From positions 2,790,001-2,854,000 of the forward strand of contig BSYQ01000013.1 of assembly GCA_030272585.1 (NCBI GenBank): DNA of 64,000 bases, written 5' to 3'. The position numbers and the translations under genes are program-made. Within the stretch, counting starts at the first letter, position 1; each line of letters starts with the position of its first letter. Origin of the DNA: Bryopsis sp. KO-2023 (taxonomy: Eukaryota; Chlorophyta; Ulvophyceae; Bryopsidales; Bryopsidaceae). The notes under the pieces are model-generated. The model worked only from the letters and a program-made list of their open reading frames with translations, did not search any database and had not been told where the DNA came from. Below are positions 10,562 through 22,541 of the stretch, piece after piece.

Positions 10562-12500
10562 TTGAAACGTTGAAACCAGATTTTTTTTTCCCTTTTGGAA
10601 GCAAAAGGGCTCAATCATTGATTAATTAGGGCGCATCCCAAACTGCCTTCAGGAAATATAATTAATTAATTTAGTGAGATCATGCGAGATCATGCTAGAT
10701 TTGAAAACTAGATTTGAGCAGGCAAAGAAGAGGCATTCAATCTTTAACATATTCTCCAAACATTCCACTATCCACCACGAATCAAATCCCTTGAACCCCT
10801 CTGAGCCAGCCATTCCTCCAGGATCAAGGTTCCTGTTTTGTGTTTTGAGGCCCCCCCTCCTTGATCACCATCGTTACTTTCCTTTATGCCACCTATGCCA
10901 CCACTACTAGTACTTTCCAGACTGTGATCCGTGACTGAGTTTGAAGAATTCCGTTCGCCTCATTCCTGCTCCAACCAGCTGTTGCCACCTCTCTGCCCTC
11001 ATTCATCTTCTGTGCTTCTTCATTTCCCATTGTTGTCTGTCATCACCACACCAGAGCATTCATCATGATGACTCATTCCCTTCCCCACTAGATCCATTAT
11101 TGCACAGCCATCTTGACTACCACCACTTTTCTTGTTCCCATTGACCCCATCGCCACCGGAATCTTCCTGCTCTTCATCATTGCATCCATCTCCATGCTCC
11201 ACACACCCTCTGATCTCTGTTGTTCACTGCTGGAAATAAGACTCGGCATTCCAATCAGGAATACTCAGGTGGTGCTTGTCAGTCACCAGCTGACTGTGAG
11301 TCAACCATCTCTTGAGAGTGTTCTGGGCTAAATCTGTGTTTAGGTGGTGATGACGGAGGAAAACCGAGCCACTCCTTTCACCACATTTCTTGAAATACCC
11401 TTGCTCAACAGCATTCCCATTCTCCATCATCAGCTATATCTGATCCAGCATTTCCACTGGTACGGGACTCCTACTGTCCGCCGCCTTCTTCTGTCCTTGT
11501 TCATTTCCCATGTTGTCATCATCACCACCAAAGCATGTGTTCTGTGGTGATGACAGAGAAAAACCGAGCCACTCCTTTCACAAGGCCACACCAATCCGAA
11601 ATGGAGCATAATTTTACGTTTCAAAATCTGATCAATTCTCAATTTCATCTCTTCATTTCAGAAAATGAACCACCCACAATGCCCTTCGATGCTCAAAATG
11701 ACAGAAACAAGAAAAGCAAAAAGAAAACCTTCCCACAGGAGTACGCACACATATTTCTGTTTTTGTAAGAATGGCCATTGTAAATCGACCACAAAGAAAA
11801 CGAAGACTTAAAAAATATTTTTTTGTGTTGAATATTCTTTCGAAGAATTGTATTGCAGAACCTCTTTCAAAGTTCATTTTGTAACTGCTCTTTTTTGGAT
11901 CTTTTTTGTCCCTTTTTTCGACCTTTTTTTTTTTTTCGAGTTCTTTGCCCAATCCTATTTGGGTCCCACCACTGAGCGATTTCTTTTTTTTTTCCCGAAC
12001 TCTAGATCGCATTTCCTTTCCACCTTGTTGTTTTTAGAGCAGCTGGCCCAGGGGTTGCATTTGAAAACAGACACTCGATGTGTGTCCCCTCCAAAACACC
12101 CCCCCTTTGGATCCCAGATGTTTCCTTTTTTCCTCTTCCAGCCACTGAAAGAAAAAGAGAGAAATAATTTGAGCTTGCAAAAAAATCAAACACCACAATG
12201 GCTGAAAATCAGAGTTGCTCTTGAAGTCGGGAGGCAAACATTCTGGGCTCATTGCAGGCAACCCATTCATTCCAATTTCTGTTGTTATATACATAATATT
12301 CGATTCTTCTTTCATGGCACACCTATTCATACCTCATTTCAAACGCAACCCCATCGACCAGCCCAAGTGCACACCTCAACACCAACGTTTGATGGTATAT
12401 GTATTCACATCAGAATAATTTCTCGAATCGGCACCCATGCATCATCCACAGCCTGCCATCCTATTTACTCCTCCCTTTTTCCATTTCTCTGAGAAACCCC
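10562..12500. other. Unique spacer with internal duplications, no confident gene
   Basis: A block at 11344-11381 (GTGGTGATGACGGAGG start, CCGAGCCACTCCTTTCAC end) recurs at 11544-11581 with three differences. A second pair, about 11005-11050 and 11490-11530 (CTTCATTTCCCATTGTTG and its relative), precedes inverted partners of GTGGTGATGAC, so the area can fold. The many short open frames on both strands show no family I recognise and no consistent splice phases. From 11770 to 12480 the DNA is AT-rich with long T-runs. Confidence 0.5.
11344..11581 (+). repeat. Direct repeat pair of about 38 bp (11344-11381 and 11544-11581)
   Basis: Both copies start GTGGTGATGAC and end ACCGAGCCACTCCTTTCAC, with three mismatches. 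An inverted partner TCATCATCACCACC lies at about 11516-11530, so the second copy can pair in a hairpin with it. Confidence 0.75.
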
Positions 12501-12534
12501 ATGACTGACATCCCCTCGCAGGGATGTCAGTCAT
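12501..12534. repeat. Perfect 14-bp inverted repeat with 6-nt spacer at the 3' end of a minus-strand gene
   Basis: The arms are ATGACTGACATCCC (12501-12514) and its exact complement at 12521-12534, with spacer CTCGCA. The TGA stop of the neighbouring minus-strand gene (12527-12529) lies inside the right arm. It could be a 3' structure or the product of a template-switch duplication. Confidence 0.9.
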
Positions 12535-13635
12535 CCAGAAGATCGATGACTTCGACTCCGGATCCCTGCAATTCAGCAAACATCTGTGGAACTCCTCCCG
12601 GAGCTCCTTGTGGGAACACCGAGTAGCCATAGATGAGTGCAGAGGTTTTGTCGGCAATGCAGGTTTCCAACTCAGCAACGAATTCACTGCTGCTCCCCAT
12701 CAGCTTGTCTCCAGTTTCCATCAGATTCATAGTAAGGCTCTTGAAGTACTGATGGGTACCTGAAAGCAACCCAGATGTTCGGTATCGACCAAAGCCATTG
12801 AGAATTGTGTGGTTCACCAACCATAAAGTAGGTAAAATCTTGAAAAAAAGGATGCACTTCTAATGAGCTTTTTCCTTCGACTCCTCTGTCTTTTAATGTA
12901 TTCAAAATCAAACATAAGCAAAACTGAACCCATCTGTGACATAAACAATTTCATAATTTCTTTTTTCACGATCGAAAGAAATCGAAATCACATAAGAATC
13001 CAAAACAAATTTATTCATTTCAAAACCAAATCAAATCAGGGCAACCAGTGGTCATCCAGCATTCAATTTCAGCAATTGCATGATTATTTTAAAGAAAATC
13101 TTAGTCATCCATATTCACCTCTTCCAGGATACCACTTGTTGCATTGTCGCTCCTGCACCAGCAATTTGACCAAGGCCACCTTCAAGCCTTTTTCGCTGAA
13201 AAACAAACCGAACCATTCCTTGCAAAGAGCTTGCAATAAAATCTGGGGGAAAAAGAAAAACACAACAAAAAAAACAGTCAGTCATGAATTCCGGTATCCA
13301 AGGGGAAAAAAAAAAGAAAATCCAACAAGAATCAGAATTGATTTTATTTTTTTCAAACCGAAAAATAAACATACCTGTGAATCACAGAATGTGTCTATGA
13401 TTTCTTCAATGGACTTTTCCATCATTGGCTTTTTGAATCTAGCCTGCATCTTCTCATGCTCTCGGAGGGATTCCGCCATCGCTCGCGCTAACACACTGGT
13501 CTCCGTTGAGAGGTCAATCACCTCGATAGGAGGAGCCGACGGACCCGCTTCAGGAACCGCTCGCCCGGATGAAGGCTCGACTTGCGGCACATCCCGTAAT
13601 CCCGGACCATCCACCTCCTCCTGTCGCGCGCGAAA
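12527..13635 (-). CDS. Unrecognised three-exon gene with a UIM-like helix near its N terminus
   Basis: Minus-strand exons with good GT/AG ends are about 13375-13614 or slightly longer, 13119-13242 and 12527-12838, and the frame stays open through all three. Exon 1 is rich in Pro, Ser and acidic residues, then has IEVIDLSTETSVLARAMAES followed by LREHE, which fits the spacing of a ubiquitin-interacting helix (Ala, Ser, acidic). Exon 2 gives ILLQALCKEWFGLFFSEKGL. Exon 3 gives a hydrophobic start and ends GSGVEVIDLLDD before TGA. The phrase EVIDL occurs at both ends. The start is unresolved: an ATG at about 13630 is in another frame, so a further 5' exon or splice is likely. I do not recognise the family. 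Confidence 0.55.
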
Positions 13636-15059
13636 AACTCATCTTTAAATATATTTGACGCGGGGATATATATTCGCCCCCTTGTTTTAACCCGCTTCAA
13701 CGACCGCTGTTTAAAAAAAAACCAAAACGATAACAACGCAAAATCAGACATGGCGGCTGGGAACTGACCTCTTCCTCCCTTCTGTGGCGGGGTATTTTCG
13801 CTGGGCGACTCCCACAAGATGATTCCGAGCTCTGTTCCAGCCGACGTTTCGTTTACGACGTCCGTCGCGTGTTTCCCCCTGCCATTCTTTCACCACGCTG
13901 CGACGAAAAGAAAAGTCTGTGATAACGTGCCCTCGCTCGAAAGTAAAGTTTGCGATGCGTCTCCCGGAAGATTGGGGCGAAAGGGGATCAATACTCTCGC
14001 GCCTTTGCCAGAATCTATAATCTGGCCGATTCACGTGCGCGTTTTTTCGCCAAGTCATCAATCCATCAATTCATGTGGATGGAGAGACGACCGAAAAAAA
14101 CGCGAGGAAAAAAAGGCGTCTGCACGAAACTCTTTGTGCGCGTGTGTGCGAATTTTGATTTATCAGTTTTTTTTCTATTCGTTTTTGTGCTGGACACACG
14201 TCGATGCAATGCCATTATGTGTGTGCAACCTGATGGAACTAAAACAATGATCAATCTTTTGTAAATACAGCAGACAAAGCTTCTTTTTTTTCGATTTCAG
14301 CATGTTGTCGAGCTGGCCTACTTAAAATATTTTTGTGGATTGTTGAATTCACATTTTGACAGTAAAAAGTACGACCCCTGGTCCAACCAAACTCCCTTCA
14401 ACTACCACAACCTAACTGTACAAACTACCCAACTCAAATACTCCTTTCCATAGGACATCATAAGAACAAACGAAATGAAATGAGGTATGCCCGACAGGAG
14501 TAATCGTGGTTTTGATACCTGGACGAAAAACCATGTCTCGATATCATTGAAAAAGAAAGCAACAAAAAAGTCTGGTTTTCCTTTATTTCTTCAGGAGGCC
14601 TTCTTCCCTGTTTCTCTCCAATCTTTTTTTTTCTTAACTTGTGTTTGAAGAATTGTTTCACCCAGTGGTGGAGATGGTTCAAACCAAAATTTTGCACTGA
14701 TCAACCTTCGTCATCCTTTTTTGCATTCCCTTCGAGCAACTCCAGAATGCGAATAAGATGGCTATTCGGGTTTTTTCCTGTGTTTTTTTTTTGTTTGTTT
14801 GTTTCCCGCCATCTTATGCGAAAGCTGGCTGGATGAGAAAATGAAACGTTCAGTCTCATTCAAACAAGGAAGAAAAAATCCATTCAACAAAACGCATACG
14901 AAAATACGAGAATCACCACCGTACGACACTGCAATCAGTAGAAACTGGCGGCTTAGAATTTCAATGCCAGAGAGAGAGACACTGTGTTTTTTTCTCGTTT
15001 TCCATATCACACGTCGGTCGCCCAGTGTAAGACAGCGTTTTCGAGTAAAGGTCGAAAGA
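13636..15059. promoter_or_regulatory. GC/CpG-richer stretch between divergent transcription units
   Basis: Base composition rises here, with frequent CG dinucleotides (for example around 13490-13560, 13840-13990 and 15000-15060), unlike the AT-rich introns on either side. It lies between a minus-strand gene and a plus-strand open frame, so it could be a shared promoter. Several frames on both strands are open for about 100 codons, but none shows a family motif or conserved phase. Confidence 0.35.
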
Positions 15060-15587
15060 ATGGGTAACTTTACGACGAAAAGAGCGGAGCCCCGGGAGGA
15101 GACAAACGTGGATGGCCCTGTGTCGAGTGGAGATCGTGTGTTTGAGCAACCGTCTCGATACATCGAAGAGCTCTCTACCTCGCCGTCTGAAACGGTAGAC
15201 GGTCCCTATAAAGACCTTGTGGATATTCCCTGGGGAAACGGCGCTTGGCTTATCCACGTCGGGGTTGTCGATGGGATCAGCGAGGTGGGGAAAGCAGTCG
15301 ACGGAGGAGGCACAGCTGGAGGGATCGTCGAGGGTCGCAAAAAAGAAGATATTTTCGAGGGTGAGGAGGAGAGTACGGCGGAAGGAAAAAGGAGGAGCTC
15401 GGCGGGGCACAAGCGGAGGTTCGAAGATATCTCCGATCCCGACGACCTGGTTGAGCAAGAGAAAAGGAAATTTAGGAGAAGGGGTATGGAGGACGGGGAG
15501 GAAACCTGCACTTGCTTTGGGTGCTATAGGAGAAAGCACTTTCCCAGGAGGCTGGTTTTGTTGCGGAACAATCTGGCCATGTCATGA
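15060..15587 (+). CDS. Possible 175-aa acidic protein with an N-myristoylation-type start
   Basis: ATG at 15060 has a purine at -3 and G at +4 and begins MGNFTTKRAEPREE, which fits the N-myristoylation pattern (Met-Gly, small residue at position 6, basic residue after it). The frame stays open to TGA at 15585-15587 in CG-rich sequence. The body is hydrophilic: acidic and glycine-rich in the middle, then strongly basic (GHKRRFEDISD, EKRKFRRRG), then a short Cys segment CTCFGCYRR. The same frame is open further upstream, so the start is a judgement. No family is recognised, and an antisense or chance frame is not excluded. Confidence 0.35.
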   Translation: MGNFTTKRAEPREETNVDGPVSSGDRVFEQPSRYIEELSTSPSETVDGPYKDLVDIPWGNGAWLIHVGVVDGISEVGKAVDGGGTAGGIVEGRKKEDIFEGEEESTAEGKRRSSAGHKRRFEDISDPDDLVEQEKRKFRRRGMEDGEETCTCFGCYRRKHFPRRLVLLRNNLAMS

Positions 15588-18423
15588 CTTTTGTTGAGTT
15601 CATTGGGTGGGGCTCTGAGGGGAGCTGCAATGTGTTTTTACCACTGCCACAAATATTTTCTTCTGATGCTTTTTGGATGGTTTCTGGCTGTCAATTGCAT
15701 TGGCTGGAATTCAATTCCAAGTAAGTTACTTGGTGGAAAAAACTAGCGTCCAAACAAAAAAGAAACGGCACATGGAGTAAAGAGGAAAAAAAACACATGG
15801 TGTCAGATCTGAGATAATGTTAAGGAAAAAAAAAGAATTTGAAAGAAAAATGTCTATTTAGATTTTGTGGAAGCTGTTTCGGGAGCTTCAAATATTAAAA
15901 TATGGTTTAAAACAAAAAAAATGAATGGAAAAATAGTGGTGGTTTCGGCTTGCATCAGGATTTTTTCACAATGGAGGGGGTGGGGGGGATTTTATCTAAA
16001 TCTGACTGGGAGTTTTTTTAGTTTTGGAATTTGGAGGGTCAATGGGAATGAACAGGTTAGTTCGAATATAGATTTGTTATGATACATCATTTCTTTTTAA
16101 AAATTGTATACACACTGAAAGAAAAATTGAAGCTTCTCTCCTCGCAATTTTTTCACATGGATGGCAGGCAACAACGCGGTAGAAAATGCAAGTTGCAAAG
16201 CTCAAGGGTTCCGACAATCTTTTTCTACACTCAGCTTTTTCAAGCCCAGATATGTGCTTTCAGAGATACCTGTCCATGATTCGCTCATGAGCAATTTCAC
16301 AAGTGCAGAAATTTCGCTTTCGAAAACGGCAAGGACAGGGGGGATTGCGAAATCCAGCTCAGAAAAAGTCAACCTCCAGATCCTCTGAAACTCATATCTT
16401 TCACGCGCCAGTTCAGAATCGTTTCTGGGTTTTTTTGTTGCATTGTTTGTTTTCGTGCTTTGGTGTATGTATTGCTGTAGAGCGCAAATGGTTTGGGAAA
16501 AATCGAGGGGTGAGATATTGACATGCGGCGGCCGCCGAAAAAGGACATTTCTCGTTTGTGTGTTTTTGTTTTTGTTTGGCTGTGGCTGAATGAATGTGTT
16601 GAATTCTCTTATTGCGGAGAAATGATAATGCGGCAAGACTCCAAATTTTGGAGGTGTCCAAGCAGAAATGGCCTCCTTTCGGCCGAAATTTCGCTCCAAA
16701 TTTGAAGTTTAAATGGTATGGATTTTTCAAGCGTGGAGTTATCTATCTTTTGATGCATTTCATTTTCAGTCTGACAGCACTGATCAAACTATGAGATCCT
16801 TCCCCACCCCATCTAGAATATCAATCTGTTATAAAAATGCATCAAAGGTACATTAATTATTCCACCATTGATATTGGAACAGTAAGTTCCATCTCCCTTT
16901 TATCTTTTCCCTGATAGATTGATTACCTATTTCTGTTTTGCAATCCAAGAATTTTTCTTTCTTTTCTCAGCTTTCATCTCACATTTCTTCTCACGTGGAT
17001 GTCTCATAACACTTCATGGATCCATCGAATGCCATCATCCTACCCCTCACATATATTGAACCAATTCAGGCTAGCTTGGATTTCCCTACGGTATGTTTGC
17101 TTGTTTATCAATCCAGTGCACAACCCTACCACAGCCTGCAGTTTAATCCATGGGGTTTCCCCCGATTCTACAATGATTTTACATCATATAGTACAAATAC
17201 TTCACAAGACCCCCAAATCCTTTGAATAAGTTTTCCTCTCATGTTACCCTTGTCCAATGACTGAATGAATGCTCCAGCATTGTTCAGAATTTCCCTCCCT
17301 CCCCAACAACAATAGAACAAAATAAAATCAGACAGTTCCTTTCGAAAATGCACATCAGCTTTTGCAGCCTGCAGAATTTTCCAGCCAACCAAAATTGGGA
17401 GCTATAGTAGCTCCCACCAATCAGAATGGGGAAAAATGGCGGAGCCACAATATGCCTCGAGAATAAAAAATCCCCTTATCAACCCTTGAACATTCGCAAG
17501 CCTGCATCATATGCTCAACAGGGCATTAACTAATTTTCCCTCTCGGATTTCAGAAAATGGAACATCTTTCCATTCTTCTTTTCTTTGCCAGTCAGACAAA
17601 CAAAACAATTCTGCCATTCCTTCCTTTCCATTTTTTCGCCCAGGCCAACCCCCCCCCCAAAAAAAAAGTCAACACACGAAAAAACCTGATTTTTTTTCCC
17701 CGCCACAAGGCCTTCTCCCCTCAATTTTTGTTTTCTTGATTTTTGCTTGAATCCCATCCTTCGCAAAAAGAAAAATTGTTTCTTCTCTGCCACAAGCACA
17801 TGCACACATTCACATGAATCCAGCAGTTCTGTCAATTATCTAGTTTTTGCAATTTCTCCCCATCAATAGAAAATAATCCGAGAATCACTGGAACTCAATT
17901 CAACGATTCCTTGCCTCAGTTTTCTAAACCCAGTGTGCATGCCAGCCCCCATGGCGAAACAAGCAAGTTTTAGCTACCAACAGATGAAATCCGGGACATT
18001 CGCTAACTGCAATTCCCAAATTCTCTTTTGCAAGTCCAGTCAGGTTTTTTTCACCATGTCGACAAAAGTCTGCAGAACTCTAAGTCCCAATCCATGCCCG
18101 ATAAGAAATAGCTTTCCAATGCACCTGCAATACCAATGAGAAAAAAAAAACTTTCAGGATTTTCTTCCTTTGCACTTTCCATGAATAAACTCGAAGAAAA
18201 ACAAAGAATCAGAATCTTACCTTTCGACCAAGTCAATCCCAATCATCGAATCTCCGAAATGGAAGAAAAGAAAGGGGAGGGGGTTGCACCCCGCTCCAGC
18301 CAGCGCGGGGTGCTGTGAAGGCCCCCGAACCTAACTGCCTCCCCCACCCAGGGCCGGCAGAGGGGAAAAAAAAGGAAAAACCCTCTGCCAGCCATTTATT
18401 CCCCCCCCCCCTCCCAATTTCCT
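15588..18423. other. Unique AT-rich spacer, no confident gene
   Basis: Short open frames occur on both strands (for example 16161-16388 plus, beginning MAGNNAVENASCK, and an antisense frame at 16202-16699), but they overlap and neither shows a known motif. The stretch also holds a GGGAGCTA/TAGCTCCC hairpin near 17397-17415, a C8A9 block near 17650, and two GC-rich hairpins near 18288-18315 and 18353-18394 just past the 3' end of the kinase-like gene. Confidence 0.5.
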
Positions 18424-20053
18424 TTATTCAATGCAGGGCTCTAACCCTGCAAAGAGTTCCACCGCTGGACAGTTCTCGATGGGGACTGGAACGGCCTCAC
18501 CCAGAAGTGGACTTTCGATTGTCCTCTGGGCGAGGCCGTACCAGTCGATTCCCCTGAAGAAAGGATGCTGTTTGAGCTCGGCAACAGTGGGTCTGTCTTC
18601 CTTCTTCACCTGCACTCCATTATTTCTGAGTTCCTTTCTCAGGGTTGGTCACCGCAAGCCACATTTCCATATTTTTGTATTGATCCAATTGAAGCCACTC
18701 AATTCAATTGCAGTTCTATCCAGGAAAGGATCGATCAGCTGTCTCACCTGGAAGATGGAGGCAAAAAAGCTGGTGAGGCCAGGCCTGCCGTCCAACAGGC
18801 TGCAAACCCGCCACATCGAGTTTACGTAACCCTGCTCCCGACCTCGGTCCTCCTGGTGGAAATTGGGGAACGGGAATCGGCCTATCAACATTCGATAAAC
18901 CAATACCCCGAACGCCCAAATGTCGGCCTCCGTTCCTTCGCCCCACCCGTAGGCAATTTCAGGAGCCTGTCCATGCCAATTTGATTCTGTGAGCAGTTGT
19001 TTTGGATCCACTGTGTCTGACAGCTAAGGGCAGCATTGCCCCGGCAGTACAAGCCCCCATTTTGTTCAGCAAGCATTATTCAAGTCTTCGATTGACAAAT
19101 CTGGAAGCTACAAGACAGTGGGTGATTCGTTCATACCGTGAAGTGGGGGTCGGGCAGCGAGGTTCGGGATGCGTTGCGGGTGCTGGTGGCATGCCTAAGG
19201 TTCCCCAAAAACAGCAACCCCTGGCCAGAGACATCAACATGGACAGACTCCATGTTGATGTCTCTGTGCATCACCCCGCGGTAATGCAATGCCTCCAGCT
19301 GTACCAGCACATTGGCAGCAATGAACCTAGGAGAACCACATTTCATCCTGTGTTATTGTCCCACACCAAATAGATTTCCACCCAAATGACGTCTTTTCCG
19401 ACGTCTCCCATCCCAACAACAGTTTTCCAGGTGACGTCTCGTGTCGTAAGCATGCACTTTCAAAGGCAGGCGCTCTTACGTACCGGCACACGCCAATGGA
19501 ACGCGACTGCCCGGCGGCGAAGTACCTCGCCAGCTGCCCTCCAGAGAACAGGTCCTGCAGAAAGAGTCACAGCATGTGAATTCAAAGAGCGTCACGGGAA
19601 CGAAAACAAGAAAGTCACGCTGCGGCGAAATTGAACCAGCTTCTGAGCTCACGCCGATGAGGTTACAGTGGTTTCCTTTGTGAAGGGCCACCGCGAATAA
19701 GGAACGCCGAGGTTTGAGTGAGTTTCGTCTGTGCGAAATTCGGAGTTTCGATGGGCGTGAAAGAGCAACGAGGTTCGACAAAGTACTGCTCTTACCTCAG
19801 CCAAAGGGAGGACTGAGCTGGGTTGGGAGACGGCTGCTGCGATGGTTGGGCTGTCATCTACACCAGAGGCGCCGTCGGGGTTTGTCTCCACTTTCGCCGG
19901 TGTGCTGCGGTCGGCCCGGTTGTGCTCCTGGCCGCCGTTTTCAGCGACCTCCACCTCTTCAGGTTGGCGGAGATTGCGCCGTCCACGCCGTCTGTTGAAC
20001 AGGTGCAAGATGCCCCCTATTGTGATGACTGTCGCGATGGTTACGGCATGCAT
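18424..20053 (-). CDS. Membrane-anchored kinase-like protein with degenerate catalytic motifs (predicted pseudokinase)
   Basis: Minus strand. The first exon (about 19796-20053) starts with a membrane anchor MHAVTIATVITIGGILHLF, then NRRRGRRN and an acidic linker. Further exons give the hinge area (DFLVFVP, DLFSGGQLARYF, ending 19484), the catalytic loop (19137-19326), the C-lobe (18748-19023: HGQAPEIAYGWG, then ADIWAFGVLVYRMLIGRFPF) and the end (18424-18609: RPTVAELKQHPFFRGIDW). The loop reads VMHRDINMESVHVDV: HRD is kept, but the usual Lys and Asn of HRDLKPEN are Asn and Ser, and the DFG position reads FLG in LLFLGN. APE and the DxWxxG helix are intact. The end of the C-lobe resembles AGC/CaMK kinases. 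Splice phases between exons 1 and 3 are not resolved, one possible intron is only about 40 nt, and the Gly-loop and VAIK lysine were not found. TAA is followed by an AATAAA-like signal. Confidence 0.6.
19226..19266. repeat. Perfect 18-bp inverted repeat with 5-nt spacer inside the catalytic-loop exon
   Basis: The arms CAGAGACATCAACATGGA (19226-19243) and its exact complement (19249-19266) flank CAGAC. On the coding strand one arm encodes HRDINM and the other SVHVDVSG, so exactly the residues that diverge from a canonical catalytic loop lie in the palindrome. Confidence 0.95.
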
Positions 20054-20640
20054 GGTGAAGTTGCTCCGTCTCAAGATCAATAGTCCGCAACGTGTACCAG
20101 GTAGGCTTGCGTTCGTAGGTGAGTTTGCTTGCCAGAGAGCTCTGGTTTCCTTGCTGCAGAGCTCTTAGTAATTTCTGGACAATTACTTGAGTTTGAGTGA
20201 GATCTGAGTCAGTTGAGAATTTGTGATGGTAGAGTCGGCTGATGGCACAATCGTTGCAGAATTCTGCAAGCATATTGCATTTTGTTCTTCGAAGAATACC
20301 CAAGCTGAAAGCGAGAAACGCTGTATCGCGATGGAGTCGACCTGCTGTGCATAGGGTGGGAAAGTCTCTCGACGAAGGCACCAAACACTTGCAAGTGGCG
20401 TTCGTTTGGTCGCGGACGCCATTCACGCTCGATCTTTTTGCAGTCGAACTATTGGCTAGGATCTCTTTTCCTTTCGGCAAAGCCGGCACGCGTCGATTAA
20501 GAGTTAGAGGTTCACGAGTCGCTGTCGTGGTTGCTCAAGCTTTTGTCCGCTATTTCTATTTTTCTCGTCAGTAGGCCACTGAACGGTTGTGTGCAACCCT
20601 GTTTGAAACTCGTGTTTCGCAAAAATTATGATATGTTGAC
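20054..20640 (-). other. Upstream of the kinase-like gene: open frames, possible extracellular part, not resolved
   Basis: Minus-strand frames are open up to about 20489. One runs in phase into the membrane-anchor exon and includes the candidate N-glycosylation sites NAS and NFT. Another is longer but in a different frame and needs a splice to connect. If either is used, the kinase-like protein would have an ectodomain; otherwise translation starts at 20053. The opposite strand is also open at 20242-20574, so composition alone does not decide. Confidence 0.3.
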
Positions 20641-22104
20641 GATCGAAGTCTGAGTTATGATATCATGGAGTCAAAACTGTATGGAGTGTATGGAGTGTAC
20701 GTCAAAAAGGTTGGGTCTGTGGCAAAAAAATCGACGATTAAATTGGGTGCTTAATTTGTGGTGGGCATGGGATGGTGAGTCGGTGAGATATCACGACGGC
20801 TGCGGATACTACAAATTTTCGACGTTCAAGTATTTTTTCAGCCTTCACTTTGACGCTGCCCAAGAATGCAACGAAGAACGCTTTTCGATGGATGGAAACT
20901 CGTTGCTGAGCGATCAAAGTCGGATCGATGCTGCGCTCCCCTTATAATGTCACAGAAAAAGAAGAAAGGCCGTTCTTTCCCAAAACCATAAAGCCCACAT
21001 GCACCTAACCTCCCCCCACTTGGCCCCCGATCGCGCCGCCGCCCTACCAAGAAGATCGAATCTTCACATCAAATCGGGCATGCTTGTTATTTTATTTTTT
21101 TTCAATCCGCTCTTTGTTCGTGGAATCGTGAGAGGAGCTTACCTTGCAGCCGCATCCCCTCCTTGATTTACCCCCAGCATGGCGCTCGATCGAGAAGGAG
21201 AAAGTTATTCGTCGTGCTTATCCTCTTCCAAGCCCTTCAAAAATAAGTTTGATAGTTTCCTTGTTGCACATAATATAACAGGTCGCTATCATCAGCATCG
21301 GGAGCCTCCCCATCATGAATGGGGGTGTACGGCGCTGATCAGCAGGTCGCCATGACCTCCTTTTGCCAGTTTGCTGTTGACCAGCGTCGAGTCTAGGACC
21401 TTTACTGATGCTTCAGCAAAGGTCTGGAAAGTTTAGAAACTGCTGGGTGGCCAAGAGGAAGATTTATCCAGAATATGCGACCACAAACGCAGCCTGTGGG
21501 TGAAATATGTGCCTGTTGTGATATCGATCGTGAATGCTCGCAATGGTGGCGGTTTTGTGGAGAAGTGCCTTTTCCTCGACGAAGGTAGTGAACAACTGGA
21601 GTAAAAGAAAAGTCTTTTTGCTGTGAAGTCGCCTCTATTCTGGACTCGATCGATGCTTTTTTGGTGATGCAAGGAGCTTGCCCCAGTCGCCATGCAGCGG
21701 CGTCAACTTTTGGATCCCCTGTTTCAGCAGATTGTCTCGTGCGTTGCGTTCAATGAAAGCTCTCCCAGCCATGTGAAAGCCAGCACCTTAGACGAGATGA
21801 AGAGGTCCAGCCGATCATGGACCCACCAGACGCCACGGTTTTGAGAATGCGTGGATGAGCGTTCATGAGAGCTCTCCATATTTGCTGTGGAGTTGTGGAG
21901 TGGAGAGTTTGTGCAAACATCTTTCCATTGGATTCTCTAGATTGTTTTTTATTTAATATTGTTTTGTTTTTTTTCTTGTTTTGTGTGTGTTTTTTGTCGA
22001 CTTTCAATCAATCAACCAATCTTCGACAAAGTAGAAAAAGACTGAGGTTGAAATTCCCAACGTGCAACCCACCTCTTACTCCCACACGAGTCGTAAGTTA
22101 AGAA
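20641..22104. repeat. GC-rich array spacer block, diverged copy, left edge of unit 2
   Basis: The first part (about 20700-21350) is a relative of the CAP-to-L spacers at 25190-26110, 36350-37290 and 58714-59550. It shares the ATGTC(T/A)CAGAAAAAG motif, a CCCCGATCGCGCCGCCGCC core and the ATGGCGCTCGATCG block. The second part (about 21525-22060) matches 50390-50725 plus 52034-52190. An open frame beginning MALDREGESYSSCLSSSKP (21180-21353) recurs in the other blocks with indels, so coding is uncertain. Confidence 0.6.
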
Positions 22105-22541
22105 TTGTCGTGTCAGAGTGGGAGGGTACCCGCCGTCGATCTACTTGAGATCTCTTTCGGCTCGGATTCATCATTCACGACTTCGTTGATCTGGAATCTT
22201 TCTAATCCCATTTATGTGTACCACTCTCGAGTTTTAATCTCCTCGATCACTGTGGTTGACCCGCATACGATCTCAAACGGGTCGGTTTAAAGCTTTTTGT
22301 GTTTCGTCGACTGAGACAACATTTTTCCAGTTTCTGGTGTGTGGATTATGAGTCACCGATTCTAGTGGCGACTTTTGTTGTTGCACGCGAGGAAGTGGTT
22401 GGCGGTTACATTCACGTCGAACAGGTCGAACGAAGCCCCCCTCCCCCCCCAAAAAGAAACAATAAAAAAAACGAAAGCATTGTTCCCACGTTCACCCCCA
22501 TAAAAGATAAGAAACCTTTTTTATTTTATTTTTCTGGAAAA

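Noticed and set aside
11653..12012. A 119-codon Lys-rich minus-strand protein
   Set aside because: The composition simply reflects poly-T tracts on the plus strand; no splice context or motif supports it.
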